Part shown: one piece after another, positions 1-10,230 of the stretch
Layout of the letters: the number at the start of each line of letters is the position of its first letter
How positions within the stretch are numbered: the first letter of the stretch is position 1
DNA from: Amorphophallus konjac
Taxonomy: Eukaryota; Streptophyta; Magnoliopsida; Alismatales; Araceae
Direction of reading: 5' to 3'
NCBI GenBank assembly: GCA_022559845.1
Contig: CM040126.1
Coordinates: forward strand, 224,446,641-224,510,640
Length of the DNA stretch: 64,000 nt
Made by a program: the position numbers and the translations under genes
Notes under the pieces: generated by a model
Told to the model about the DNA's origin: nothing
The model's database searches: none
Seen by the model: only the letters and a program-made list of their open reading frames with translations

Positions 1-10
1 GGGAACAGAC

Positions 11-245
11 TCCCCTCTTCCTCCAACCTGGAGGGAACCTCTAGCAACCCTCAGTCACTAGAAAACTAGAGACTAGCGTCTCTCTTCCTCTATACCAAGA
101 GGGAACCCCTGGACTTGCAACCCACAAGCCCAGAACTGGAGATCAGATCTCCCTTCCTCCAAACCAGAGGGAACACACAAGTGACTTCCAGCCACTTGCA
201 GACTAGAGGTCGAAGACCTCTCTTCCTCCAGACCAGGAGGGACCT
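11..245. repeat. Four spaced palindromic modules in U5 of E
   Basis: Four copies of a CTTCCTCYAAACCAGAGGGA-like unit lie about 70 bp apart (near 15, 85, 150 and 220). Each can fold because the CCTC and GAGG arms are complementary. Related units occur in the LTRs of A (44918-45006) and C (40873-40900), so the module is a family trait. Confidence 0.6.
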
Positions 246-562
246 GACCTCAGTCCAGAGGATCGGAAGTACAAAGCTAACCCAAATGAAAACGGAAAAA
301 TAAGAAAGGGAAAAATACACAGCGATCAGAAAGTTGTAAAGACAGATAACACAAATGTGGCTCGCATGGAGCTGACTGGCCTGGATTTGATCCACGGTCC
401 AGTAGTCAGATCTTCAGGTAAGCTTCTCTTCCTCTTCTCTTCTTTCTCACTTTCTTCTCTCTTTCTCTTCTCCTCTTCTTCTACTCTTTTTCTCACTCTC
501 GATCTCTGCTCCTCTATTCCTTTTAGCTCATATGCTTGCCCTCTGCTTCATCAGCCTTTCTT

Positions 563-573
563 CCATTTATATC
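563..573 (-). promoter_or_regulatory. Probable TATA box of E LTR
   Basis: The minus strand reads GATATAAATGG. It is followed downstream on that strand by a purine-rich leader (550-420), the same arrangement as TATATAAG plus GA-rich leader in D's LTR at 6553-6800. Confidence 0.6.
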
Positions 574-640
574 AACAGCCAGCAGGATGATGGGGTACAA
601 AGTGCGTGTGCCTCCCACGCTTGATCCAGAACTTTCCTGC

Positions 641-684
641 CACGTGCCCTTTTCGTATTTGTTCCTCTAGCATAGGATCACGTG
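641..684. promoter_or_regulatory. Pair of CACGTG (G-box/ABRE-like) motifs upstream of E TATA
   Basis: CACGTG occurs at 641-646 and 679-684, about 70 and 110 bp upstream of the TATA box on the minus strand. The same pair, similarly placed, is present in D and A. CACGTG is the core bound by plant bZIP and bHLH factors; actual binding is an inference. Confidence 0.5.
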
Positions 685-779
685 CAGCCCAGTTATTGGG
701 GAATACTCTTCCTCGGATCTGCAAGGAGATAAAAACTATTAATACTCAGGGTTTGCTATATATATCTACCTGAAATGAG

Positions 780-1720
780 GTGGTTGACACTCAAGCTGAA
801 ACTGCACGAGGTATGTGGGAACGACAAGAGGTGCACTATACCGAGAACGACACGAGATACAGTGGTGACAAAACAAACACTACCAAGAGAATGACACGAA
901 GTCCACGGGTGACAATACAGATACTACAAAGAGAACGACACGAGGTAGAGAGAGAACAACACGAGATATACAATAATAAAGCTGACACTACAAAGAGAAC
1001 GACATGAAGTCCACGGGTGACAATACAGATACTACAAAGAGAACGACACGAGGTAGAGAGAGAACAACACGAGATATACAATAATAAAGCTGACACTACA
1101 AAGAGAACGACACGAAGTAGAAAGAGAACAACACGAGGTAAAAAGGAAGACACGGGGTCAGAGGAAACCTGGACGAAGGTAGAAGCAAAACAACACGCGG
1201 ACATAAACACAAGAGAAACACGAAAATAGAAACCGACACGAAGTGTGGTTTCAAACAAGAAAGACACGATGTCTAGGAAAAGCAACACGAAGATAGAAAT
1301 AACAAAGAACCGACTCGAACTAAGGACGACATGGAGACAGCACAGTCAGACTCGACTTGAGACACTTAACGCTTGAACTTAGAGAAGAGTGCACGAAGTA
1401 ACATCAACATGAAGACAGAAGACAGAAATAACACGAAGACTCAAACATAAAAATAACACGAAGACATGAATACAAAAGCAACACGACATAACAAACTCGC
1501 TCGAACTTACAAACGACTCGAAGACGAGGATGACACGGGCTAAAACCAACTCGAGGACGAAAACAAAAACTGACACGAAGTGTGGTCACAAAGCAGAGAA
1601 GACACGGGGTCTAGGAAAGACAACACGAGGACAGAAGACATGAATGGTTTCAATCGACACGTGATAAAACAAAGAAAGCAGGAAAACGACTCGAGTATCT
1701 ACAGTAAATGACACGAAGAC
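780..1720 (-). repeat. Degenerate ACACGAAG/ACACGAGG minisatellite in U3 of E
   Basis: About 940 bp are built from loosely spaced copies of GACACGARG or ACAACACGARG separated by 10-25 bp spacers rich in A. Apparent reading frames on both strands here result from the repeat and not from a gene. It occupies the position upstream of TATA that holds the GCACCGACTT arrays in related LTRs. Confidence 0.8.
901..1116. repeat. Recent 108-bp tandem duplication
   Basis: Bases 901-1008 and 1009-1116 are two adjacent copies that differ at one position (gacatgaa against gacacgaa). The unit length is a multiple of three, which is why open frames run through it. The near identity inside an otherwise degenerate array points to a recent duplication. 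Confidence 0.92.
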
Positions 1721-1729
1721 AAGCCCTGA

Positions 1730-2060
1730 AAATACTATTTTAGACTTCACGCTGTACAGACTTTAAACCTATGAAGATGGAGTGTATAGACTTGAAAGTC
1801 TGAATGCGATGTGCATACTTGCTGAGTTGACGCTGCAGCCCAATGAGTTAACGCTGCAACGTATACACTATGCGTTCAACTGAAGGTGTATATACTTTGA
1901 AGTTTCAAGGCCACAATGTATAGACTTCAAAAGAAGCAGTCCGATGTACAGACTTCAAATGTGAAGACATTGTGACTGCAAATGCAGTGATCAGACTTCA
2001 TTGTATAGACTTGGAGAACATGAGACAATGTGCATACTTGGGACGCCTGAAGACCAATAT
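1730..2060 (-). repeat. TGTATAGACTT / TGTGCATACTTG spaced repeats, U3 of E
   Basis: At least eight copies of a TGTATAGACTT or TGTGCATACTT core lie 20-50 bp apart. This is the distal part of U3 and resembles in layout the GCACAGACTT repeats of elements A, C and D, with a diverged core. Confidence 0.65.
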
Positions 2061-2250
2061 ATAACATGACTGAACATAATCAATTATGCAAAGCCATATT
2101 AGAACTAATGAAGAACAACATAATGATCAGAAAGTAGCAATTTGACTCACACAAGATGACTCACAGTGAATAGCTCACTACAAAGGCCAACCATCAAAAC
2201 CACCATTAAAACCATCATCAAAATCACAGGGGCACAACACATACAGTTAA

Positions 2251-2636
2251 GGACTGTTGGATGCCCAAGGAGGCCATGTTAATGACAAAATTTTCAAATT
2301 CTCTGCCAAAAGACCTGTGAATTTTTCATGTTTTAACTGTGGCAAGTCAGGTCACAAGTCTGCGAATGTTGGTTGTCAGACAATAAGAAACAAAATGTCC
2401 ATGTGAACAGCAGGAAACTTCATGCTCACATTCATAGGTCTCAAGCTGCTGTTGATATGCATCATAGGACCAGAAAAATTGATGTCTTATGCAGATATTG
2501 TGGTAGAATTGGACATTCCATGACTAATTGTTATTTGATGAATTTTGATGACAATGTTGCTAAAAGATTGTTTAGAACACCTGTTAGGGCTAATACAGGA
2601 CCCAAGGCTACTTGGGTTCTTGCAAGATCGAAATGA
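2251..2636 (+). pseudogene. Broken copia gag C-terminus with two CCHC zinc knuckles
   Basis: The frame opens after a stop at 2248-2250 and encodes a first knuckle, CFNCGKSGHKSA, near 2320-2365. A one-base deletion near 2361-2364 then shifts the frame; after it the expected ECWL continues and runs into a second knuckle, CRYCGRIGHSMTNC (about 2493-2534), ending at a stop at 2634-2636. CCHC knuckles in gag bind the element's RNA during packaging. The usual junction to protease is absent: after the stop the sequence is non-coding. The N-terminal gag domain is not present, because E interrupts the upstream side at 2239/2240. Family assignment is firm; function is lost. Confidence 0.85.
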
Positions 2637-4941
2637 TTGTTTTGCTGCAGGTGTGCCTTAGAATGAATGAAGGGGGGTTAATAAGCCAAGGCACTAAAAA
2701 TGAAAACCCCAGGATCCTATGCTTCAGGTTAGTTCTAAACACTCTGTTTAAATTCCATCATCTGAATTTGTGAGTTTGAAAGATTTGAATTTCATGTTGA
2801 TTTGATTCATGCTTAATTGAAATCCTCTGAAAACTTGAAATGAACATGATGCTTTTGGTAGTCTTTCCCTCCGATTGAACTGCATGATTTTTTCTTAAAC
2901 ATAAATTTTAAGACCATGTGCTATACTTTCACTGTATATCATGCACTTAGTCAGGGGGAGCTTGACTGATTATGTTTGATGTTATTAATGCTCGTGATTA
3001 GCTTCACTGCATCTAGACAGGGGGAGATTTGTCAAATTCATTTGTTCCTCACTTCCTGAATCCCTCCTGTTTAGTTATTTGAATCACTCTACTGCTCTCT
3101 AGTGGATAACCTGAATTTTCTGCTATTCTCCTCTAGACAAGCTGATCTGTCTGCATTCCAGACTCAGCTACTGAATTTAATCCAGCACAACTTTGATACT
3201 CTTTTCTTGCTATTTGTTGCACTGCCAGCTTACCATCATCCCTCACATTCTCTTTAGCTGGTATGACTAATCCATTTTTGCTCTAGTGATAATAAGTTGT
3301 TCAGCTGCTTTGATTGAATTGGTCTAAGATATTCAAGTTGTATACCATGTTATTAGTCTAAAAAGGAAAAAGAAATTCCTAGCATACAGGTTTAAGAATG
3401 ACCATTGATTCAGACTGATATAAGTTTAATGTATTCTCATATTTACTCTTGAATGATTTGAAAATATCTGAATGTTAAGTTTTCATAAATTTTAACCACC
3501 CGTGTCATGAAAACTCTAGATTCACTAATCTTAAACCTGAAAATTTGTCATCAAGACTTCTTTGGTAGAGATACATAGAGATAGCATTGTTTTTAAACAT
3601 TAACTTGAAAAATGTTGACTAAAAGGAAAAATTGTATTCGGAGCAATGACTTGGTAACTGAGAAACTGGCTTCTCTATCAATGAAATAGAGTAAACCTAT
3701 GTCATGAAGTTCCATAGTTATATCTGGTAAAAATGTATTGAAAATCTAACAGAGCAATGGCATGTTAGTGTTGAGTAACTGGGGAGTCCGGCCTCTGATC
3801 AAGGTGTCTCCTCATGTAAAAAGACACTCCTATTGCTAACTCTGTTCTCAAAGTTGAGAGGCAATGACAGTCATCACACTAAGTAACTGGGTCACTTCAC
3901 TTAAGACGTGTTGTGCCTCATGTAAAAAGGTGTTGACCAACTTAAATTGCTCAGGGAATATTGTGCTAATTGAAAGAAAATTTCTTGCAAAAACTGTCAA
4001 CTCACATTCTTGTAAGTGTGTTTAATTTCGATACTATACTATGTAACTCTCAAAGGGGTCATTGAGTTCATTTGTGTAAGATGGAAGGTGGTTGATCTTG
4101 TGTTCGGCATGATTCGCAGGTTCAGGTTTATTAAAACAAAGATTCAGATATGAGTATTGAGTTTACTTGTCAAATTTGGTATACATAAGATTTAAACCAG
4201 CTGGGTCATGTAGATTAATTCATAACCCCCTATGATAGGAGAGTCTTTCCCTGTGAGGACTAATTATTGTGGTAACTGCCTCACAATTTTTTTTGATCAG
4301 GTTCACCTCTGACAACTTAATCATTATGCTTACTCACCTGTTGGAGATCATGTGCCTTGTTTGTTGTTACTTACCCCTGCCCTTGACTACATCTACTTCA
4401 TTTACATCATTAGTTTCACTCTCCACACTATTGGAATCTTCCATCTTGTTTCTGTAACCCTGACGAATGACTCACGTAACCGGTTCTGGTTCTGTGGGCC
4501 TTTCACCTGCATTATTCGGTCCATCCAAATGTGAGGTGCCACAACCAATCTTGCTTGAGAATTCTTGCGGTGGTGGTTTCCTGATTGATTCATTGGATAA
4601 CCAGAGTTAATTCCTATAGTTACATCTTGTGCTAGCATCCTTGTTTTTCCCTCATGTTCTCAGGGGTAGCTCTGGTTATTATATGTTTTAAGGGGAGAGT
4701 AGCTCTGCATGCATGTTGATAAAGGGGGGAGAATTGTATTCTTGCCAAAAGGGGGACCTTTATTACAATAGGCATTGCTTCATTCTCTGTATGCTAAATT
4801 TATAGGGGAGACTAGTCTATGTACTCATGCTCTTGTTGCTTATCTTTTCGCTCGCAAACCATCTCCATTTTGATTATGTCAAAGGGGGAGAATAGTTTGA
4901 CGAGTCAGTGTGACTCATTTTGTTATTGTGTTGCCATCATC
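2637..4941 (+). other. Non-coding 3' region of D with repeated polypurine motifs
   Basis: This AT-rich 2.3 kb has no credible coding frame. Several AGGGGGAG-type purine tracts are scattered through it (near 2953, 3020, 4722, 4747 and 4880). A block at 3777-3811 (GGGGAGTCCGGCCTCTGATC and neighbours) is the reverse complement of a block found twice in A's 3' region (47006-47042 and 47110-47145). Sireviruses are known for long 3' non-coding regions with multiple polypurine tracts, so this fits the family. Confidence 0.7.
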
Positions 4942-4955
4942 AAAAAGGGGGAGAT
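4942..4955 (+). other. Polypurine tract of D
   Basis: AAAAAGGGGGAGAT directly precedes the TG that opens the 3' LTR. It is the site where plus-strand DNA synthesis would be primed. Confidence 0.88.
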
Positions 4956-5089
4956 TGTTGTGTCCCTTGTGCTCTAATGATGGTGTGATGTTTTGATGAT
5001 AGCAACATAATGAGTCACCACATTGTTTTGATGAGAGCAACATAATGAGTCACCACATAAGAATGCATGAGTGATCTAGTGCTTGTTCT

Positions 5090-6345
5090 GCATATGCTCT
5101 CGGAAGTGCACGTTTTCATCCCGCATAGGTTAGTGCATAATCTTGCTACTGCATGCATACATATACTCAGTGCAAACCGTGTCTTATTGCATGATGTGTA
5201 TTGCCTTGTGATATACAAGGTCAGTACAGAGTTTTTCTAAGACTACATGTCTTCCTGGTGCATACTCTCATCCTGAACAAGCTTAGTCCGTGCATATGTT
5301 TGCTGCATGAACCTTAAGTCAGTGCAGGGTTAATTGTCTAGGACTGTGCATATCATAATTGTGGTTCATGGTGGCCATTAGTCGGTGCATGTTCTTCCTT
5401 TTGCTCATGCCAAGTCGGTGCAAGTCTACATTTCACTTAGTGTCTTGTTTGTGTCTAAGGCATACATACTCGGTGCATACTTTGTTTAAGCCAAACCATA
5501 CTCGGTGCATGTTTTTGGGCTGCGCTGCGAACATACATAGTCGGTGCAGGTTTTACATAAGCATACATACTTGGTGCATGTTTTCTTGCATGAACAAAGT
5601 CAGTGCATGTTTTCTGTCACATGCAAAGAGAAAAGTCGGTGCACATTTGGCCTGTGTGAAATCGAACTCGGTGCAACTTGCATATCATGCAATCTCATAG
5701 TCGGTGCAAGTTTACCTTGTACTAACCAGGTCTGTGCAACTTTAGTTGTTGCGAGCATATAAGTCTGTGCATACTTTACATATATTGCACATCAAGTCGG
5801 TGCAACTTTTGTACCATGCACACAAAGTCAGTACATTCTTCGGTGGCATGTCTGTGCATCTTTTTGTACCGTGCATACCCAAAGTTCATGCACATCTTAC
5901 ATATGCAAAATGATGTCAGCGCATGATTGCATAACGTCTGTGCAAGATAGGTTTTGGCATTTTACGTCCGTGAAGTGTCTGCACTTTGCACACACCAAGT
6001 TGGTGCATTCTTTGCTTATGCACACACGTAGTCTATGCATCTCTTAGCTCTGCACTCATATCAAGTCCGTGCATGATTCATCAAAGTCAGTGTATTACTC
6101 TATTTGGACATTCATTCTCGGTGTAGATTCCTGCTTATCAAATACAATGTATGTGCTATCGTGTGTTTGACTGCATTAAGGTCAATGCTAGTTGCGTTGC
6201 ATGCATACTAGAGTCGATGCCTGTTTGTCCCTACTATCCAGCCTAAGTTTATACTTGTTTCTATTTAAGTATATGCATGCTTAGCCTAATGCATCCCAGG
6301 TCCATACATGGTGCTATGGTAAGGTCTGTGCATCTTTTATACTTA
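5090..6345 (+). repeat. U3 array of AAGTCGGTGCA-like short repeats (D)
   Basis: More than 30 copies of a 10-11 bp core, AAGTCGGTGCA with variants such as AGTCTGTGCA, ACTCGGTGCA and AGTCAGTGCA, are spaced about 25-45 bp apart over 1.25 kb. Six copies keep exact GTCGGT (about 5381, 5414, 5540, 5635, 5700, 5796), which is the reverse complement of ACCGAC, the core of the plant DRE/CRT element. The array lies directly upstream of the CACGTG pair and TATA box, where enhancer repeats of LTR elements usually lie. Stress control is an inference. Confidence 0.82.
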
Positions 6346-6396
6346 ACTAAAAGTCACCTATGCAACAGGTCAACAGCTGGTGTTCCTTAAGAAGGG

Positions 6397-6439
6397 CACG
6401 TGATCCAATGATGATCCTCATTCATAGATGCTACCACGT
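6397..6439. promoter_or_regulatory. Pair of CACGTG motifs upstream of D TATA
   Basis: CACGTG is present at about 6397-6402 and 6434-6439, roughly 115 and 150 bp upstream of the TATA box. The arrangement repeats that in E and A. Confidence 0.5.
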
Positions 6440-6552
6440 GGATCCTTATTCATCCAGATTCTGACAAGTGGAAAGAGTCTCCTGAAGCTTCCAGGCGGGA
6501 GTGTTATCTCCACACGCCTAGGGCATGAACGCGCATCTTCAGTCTGAGGAAG

Positions 6553-6560
6553 TATATAAG
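6553..6560 (+). promoter_or_regulatory. TATA box of D LTR
   Basis: TATATAAG is followed by GCCACCC and a purine-rich leader. Transcription would start about 30 bp downstream and run toward the U5 part at 33500-34094, now 26 kb away because of F. Confidence 0.72.
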
Positions 6561-6612
6561 CCACCCTTCTACAAGTCAAGAAGGTCTCTCCCCGGCAAGA
6601 TCAAGAAGAATT

Positions 6613-6795
6613 ATCGGAGAGAGAGAGTAGCAGAGAAGAAAAGAAACGAAGAAGAAGAAGAAAGAAAGAGAGAGAGAGAAATAGTAGCAGAGAAGAAAAG
6701 AAACGAAGAAGAAGAAGAAAGAAAGAGAGAGAGAGAGAGTAGCAGAGAAAAAAAGAAACGAAGAAGAAGAAGAAAGAAAGAGAGAGAGAGAGATC
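6613..6795 (+). repeat. GA-rich tandem repeat in D leader (about 56 bp x 3)
   Basis: Three copies start at GTAGCAGAGAA at 6627, 6684 and 6739, each followed by AAACGAAGAAGAAGAAG and a GA run. Open frames on both strands here are low complexity and do not look like genes. Confidence 0.85.
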
Positions 6796-8892
6796 GAAGA
6801 GAAGAAGAAGCTCACTGAAGATTTGTTCTACTGGATAGTGGATCAAATCCAGGCCAGTCAGCTCCTTGAGAGCCACATCTGCACTTCATTGTTTACAGCT
6901 TTCAGTCACTGTTGCTTCTTGTCTTATGTTTTCATTTTACTTCTCTTTCAAGCTGTTTGTCAGCAGAGCAAGCTGTGATGCTCAGCGGTCAGATGAGGAT
7001 TCCTCTGGACGGGTTAAGCTATAAGCCTCAGCGGTTGTAGATGTAACGACCCAAGAATCCGATTACCGGGAGAGGCCCGATAACCCAAGAATCGAACCGC
7101 CGCCCACGAGTCGAGAGGGCTCGGAAGGGCTAAAAGGAGTGTGGAGGCACAAAGAAATAGGAAATAAAGCAGGATAATTAACATAAATAAATAAACAGCT
7201 ACAGCTACAACAGAGTCCAGTCCAACAGAAAGTGCAGTCTAAAGCAGTAAAAACGTACCACATGCCGAGTGAACACTCGGCCCGGTGAGCTGGCAACTGA
7301 GAACCTCCACACCGCGCCCTCGAATCTTGAGGAAGAAGAACCGCCACACCTGAAAAGCAAGGAATGAGTCTCCAAAACAGAGACTCAGCAGGGATCCCGC
7401 GGAACCCCAACCGGAAACAACGGCGGTAGCGGAAAGGAAGGCTACAAGAGCAACCGCAACATTAGGAACAGTAAACCCGGTGGCTGGTCGAAACCCGGCA
7501 CTACAACTATTCTACTGTACCAGAAACACACCCCGAGCTCACGGTCGGGGCTACCGAACTACACTAGTACCGCTTACCGAAGTAAAAACCCACGGCAACC
7601 ACGCCGTAGAGGCCTGTCTCCCAAAACACGGCCAACCTAGACACGATGTCCAAAGTGCAACCCTGACACCTGGTCACGAGTACCACACGACAAGACGCAA
7701 CCTCGGTAAAGCCACTAGCACTAGTCTCACGGCGTAAAAACCAACACACGCACCACGACGAAACAACCGAAAACTCAACGGTCGATACGACCGAAAATCC
7801 GAAGGTCAAAGTCACAGAAACTGACAGTCTATCACTCCCGACTCAACAGGAGTACCTCCCACTAGAAGCAAGGCCGAATGCGTCCACTGACGTCTTAGTC
7901 CGCGCCTCAGGTGTCTCCCTCCGGCCCAGCGGGAACTGAGACACCATACAAGTAACCACAAACAAGTGACTAGCTGGGGTCACGCCTGTCGACGTGGGTC
8001 CAACCGCCCCCAGGCACGTGTGCACACACCGACCATATGCTCTAGGTCGGGTCCTCTAGCTGGTTTTCCCCCCCACCGGACTCTGGTGGCAAAGGCAAGG
8101 TGCCCTACGGAAACCAGCCTAAAAACCATCCTCAGGGTAGCCTCTCCACCACTCCCTGGTGGGTCCACTCGCGTGCAGGCAGGCTACGACTAGTGGAGGG
8201 TCAAGGAGTAGACTCTCAAGTCAACGGAAAACAACGTCCGAACCCGACGAAGTACGGGGACCATCCCACGTACCGGCACCGTCCCACGGTGACTACAGTC
8301 AGAGGAGAAATGGGACTCACAGTCCACGGGCCCCATGCCTTGCCACACAGAAACATGAAAACACAGTTCCCAAGGTAGCTCACAGGCCGCCAAACCAAAT
8401 CCCACTCTGAGGGAAAGGCGAGAACCCTCCATCCCCAGGCTGGGCAACTGGACTCGCAGTCCAAGGCCATACGCATGGCCTACGCGGAAAGCACAGAAGC
8501 ATGATTCCCAGGGCAACGCACAAGCTGCCATGCCGATAACTAGACTCACAGTCCCAGGTCAAACACATGGCCCACTCGGGAATCATCTTCCAGGAAAACT
8601 CACGGCATGTGGGGGAGACCCCACCGCACCCACACACGGTGACTCGGTCTAGCGTAACACGAAAGCCCTACACGCAAGAAGTCACCCGGACTCTCAAACC
8701 CACGGGCATGCTAAACGAGGTAGCACGATCCACCCGACACCCTCAAAACACTGACACAGAATCCCACGGGTATCTGGGGCACTCACAAGACTACAAGTCG
8801 ACCACTGGGTCACGACCGGGTCGACTAGGGACCGACACCACGCGTAACGATCGCGGAGAACATGAAAACTCATCTCGGCACCACACATAGCC

Positions 8893-9419
8893 TGACGGTC
8901 TAACCTTGGGCCGTCACAGTCTGTAACGGTCCAAGCCTCGACCGTCACAACCATTCTGACCCACCAACAAAGGGCCGTCAGACGCTCGGTGCAAAGTTGG
9001 GTGTGACGCGCCTAACCCGGTGGGTCACAGTCTCTGACGCGCCAGCCCTGATGCGTCACAAGACAAGATGAAACCAACTGTGACGCGTCCCGCTCGGTGC
9101 GTCACAGGCTATAACAGACCAACTCTGGTGCATTACAAGGTGGGTACGCGTCCGCTCTAACGCACCCACACAGGGGCGTTACAAGGCTGTGACGTGCCAG
9201 CCTTGGTGCGTCACAGGGCTTCACCCCGAACGGTCAAAACCAACGAACGAAAGCCAACAGTCAGATCATCCCTGACGGTCCAACCCAAGTGCGTCACAGC
9301 GCCGTGGCAGTCTATCGTGGGACCATCACACACATAGACCACCCAAAGGCTAAACGAGCCCTGTGACGCACCCACCCCGGGGCGTCACAGGCTGTGACGG
9401 TCACTGGAAGGACCGTCAC
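8893..9419. repeat. Array of short inverted repeats TGTGACGCGCC...GGTGCGTCACA in F 3' LTR
   Basis: About ten units of 24-30 bp can each fold into a hairpin with a 7-10 bp stem. Examples are 8893-8916, 8922-8949, 9002-9029, 9033-9059, 9080-9107, 9188-9215, 9361-9388 and 9392-9419; the last is perfect (TGTGACGGTC against GACCGTCACA). Arms share the TGACG core while the loops differ. The array sits 0.5-1.1 kb downstream of the TATA box on the minus strand, so it would be in the transcribed leader. Confidence 0.88.
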
Positions 9420-9950
9420 ACCCGTCCGAGCGTGAAACGGGGGGAAACAGCCCAAAAATCTGATCCACGCACCGATCACCCCCGGGTGATGGGGAAACAA
9501 AGGGGAATCCATCCCCAAGCCCCTAGGCATGCATCTAAACCCCTGGATCGGCCAAAAATGCCGTAAAACGAGAGATCCGGCTTACTCCCCCAAAACATGG
9601 ATTTTCCCCAAAATGCGAAAATAAACCCGCTCGGCTCACCACGGCCTACAAAACTCGCGGGAAAGGGAAAGCACGAGCTGGGGGTCCATCCCTCTATCTC
9701 CACCGAAGATTTCGCATCCCGAGATCGCCGATCCACGAAGAAAACGTCGTGAAACCCTCGCCGCTTCACGAACCCGCGGCCGAGCTTCCACGCACCACCG
9801 GCCCTCGATCCTCGACCGGTTCCCCGTTCCTCACCTCCCGCCATCGCCGCCTCGCCCTCCTCCGCCACCGTCAGCCGCCCGGGGAGAGGGGGAGAGAAAG
9901 AGATGAGATAGAGTGAGAAAGAGAGAATGAGAGGGGGAGAGAGAAAAGGG

Positions 9951-9963
9951 TTAATATATATAG
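9951..9963 (-). promoter_or_regulatory. Probable TATA box of F 3' LTR
   Basis: The minus strand reads CTATATATATTAA, followed downstream by CCCTTTTCTCTCTCCC, a pyrimidine-rich leader start. The same sequence is at about 33266-33278 in the other LTR. Confidence 0.62.
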
Positions 9964-10179
9964 AAAAACCTGAAAATTGCAAAAATTCAGAAAATTATGA
10001 AAAATTACCTCCGCGATCCTCGAGAGGAACACAACGCAGTGGTACTATCCCGGAGTCGGAGAACGCCACGGTTCACCCTGCACAGAGTTCCGAAGGCACA
10101 TTAGGGAAAAATACGTGTAAAGCACAAAATACACTCCGAGACCCACTAAAATAATCCGAAAAAAAATCCGGGGAATTAC

Positions 10180-10230
10180 AGCCCTTCCCCCTTAAAGGAA
10201 TTTCATCCTCGAAATTCGAGACTAGCACCA
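10180..10230 (-). pseudogene. Relic of gypsy pol C-terminus just before F 3' LTR
   Basis: On the minus strand the bases before the LTR encode VSNFEDEIPLRGKGCN, overlapping the polypurine tract and the LTR start. Many plant Ty3/gypsy elements end pol with a similar acidic tail running into the tract. This is all I can recognise of pol in F, and the call rests on a short match. Confidence 0.45.
10181..10197 (-). other. Polypurine tract of F
   Basis: The minus strand reads CTTTAAGGGGGAAGGGC immediately before TGTAATTCC of the 3' LTR. Confidence 0.82.

Larger units (their letters stand above)
1..2239 (-). mobile_element. Element E: truncated LTR of a Sirevirus-like copia retrotransposon
   Basis: Read on the minus strand, this block starts with TGTTGTGCCCC at 2239, closely like the start of element D's LTR at 4956. 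It keeps the same order of parts: a U3 repeat array (about 2060-780), a pair of CACGTG boxes, a TATA box near 568, a purine-rich leader, then a module at 420-350 that matches D at 6820-6890. The window edge cuts the U5 side, so the other end and the interior are not visible. The sequence at 2240 onward is D's gag, so E inserted into D. A solo LTR is an alternative. The family call rests on similarity to D, C and A, not on protein, because none is visible here. Confidence 0.72.
4956..7041 (+). mobile_element. D 3' LTR, first part (U3, TATA, leader)
   Basis: The LTR opens with TGTTGTGTCCC. It contains a repeat array (5090-6345), two CACGTG boxes, a TATA box at 6553 and a GA-rich leader. It is interrupted after 7041 by element F, whose 5-bp target duplication GTAGA is at 7037-7041 and 33495-33499. 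The LTR resumes at 33500. Confidence 0.88.
7042..10180 (-). mobile_element. F 3' LTR (intact, 3139 bp)
   Basis: It runs from TGTAACGACC at 7042 to AATTACA at 10180 and matches the split 5' LTR at 13029-14147 plus 31438-33494 along its length. It includes a TATA box near 9957 and, downstream of it on the minus strand, the hairpin array at 8893-9419. Several open frames on both strands are not supported by any protein resemblance. Confidence 0.9.

Noticed and set aside
836..1288. 150-codon frame on the minus strand and shorter plus-strand frames
   Set aside because: They follow the ACACGARG minisatellite and the 108-bp duplication; composition alone explains them.
5090..6345. CRISPR-like array of short repeats with spacers
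   Set aside because: Repeats are 10-11 bp and degenerate with uneven spacers, lie inside a plant LTR upstream of a TATA box, and no cas gene is near.
6525..6876. Glu/Lys/Arg-rich plus-strand frame and Ser/Phe/Leu-rich minus-strand frames
   Set aside because: They are translations of the GA-rich tandem repeat in D's leader.
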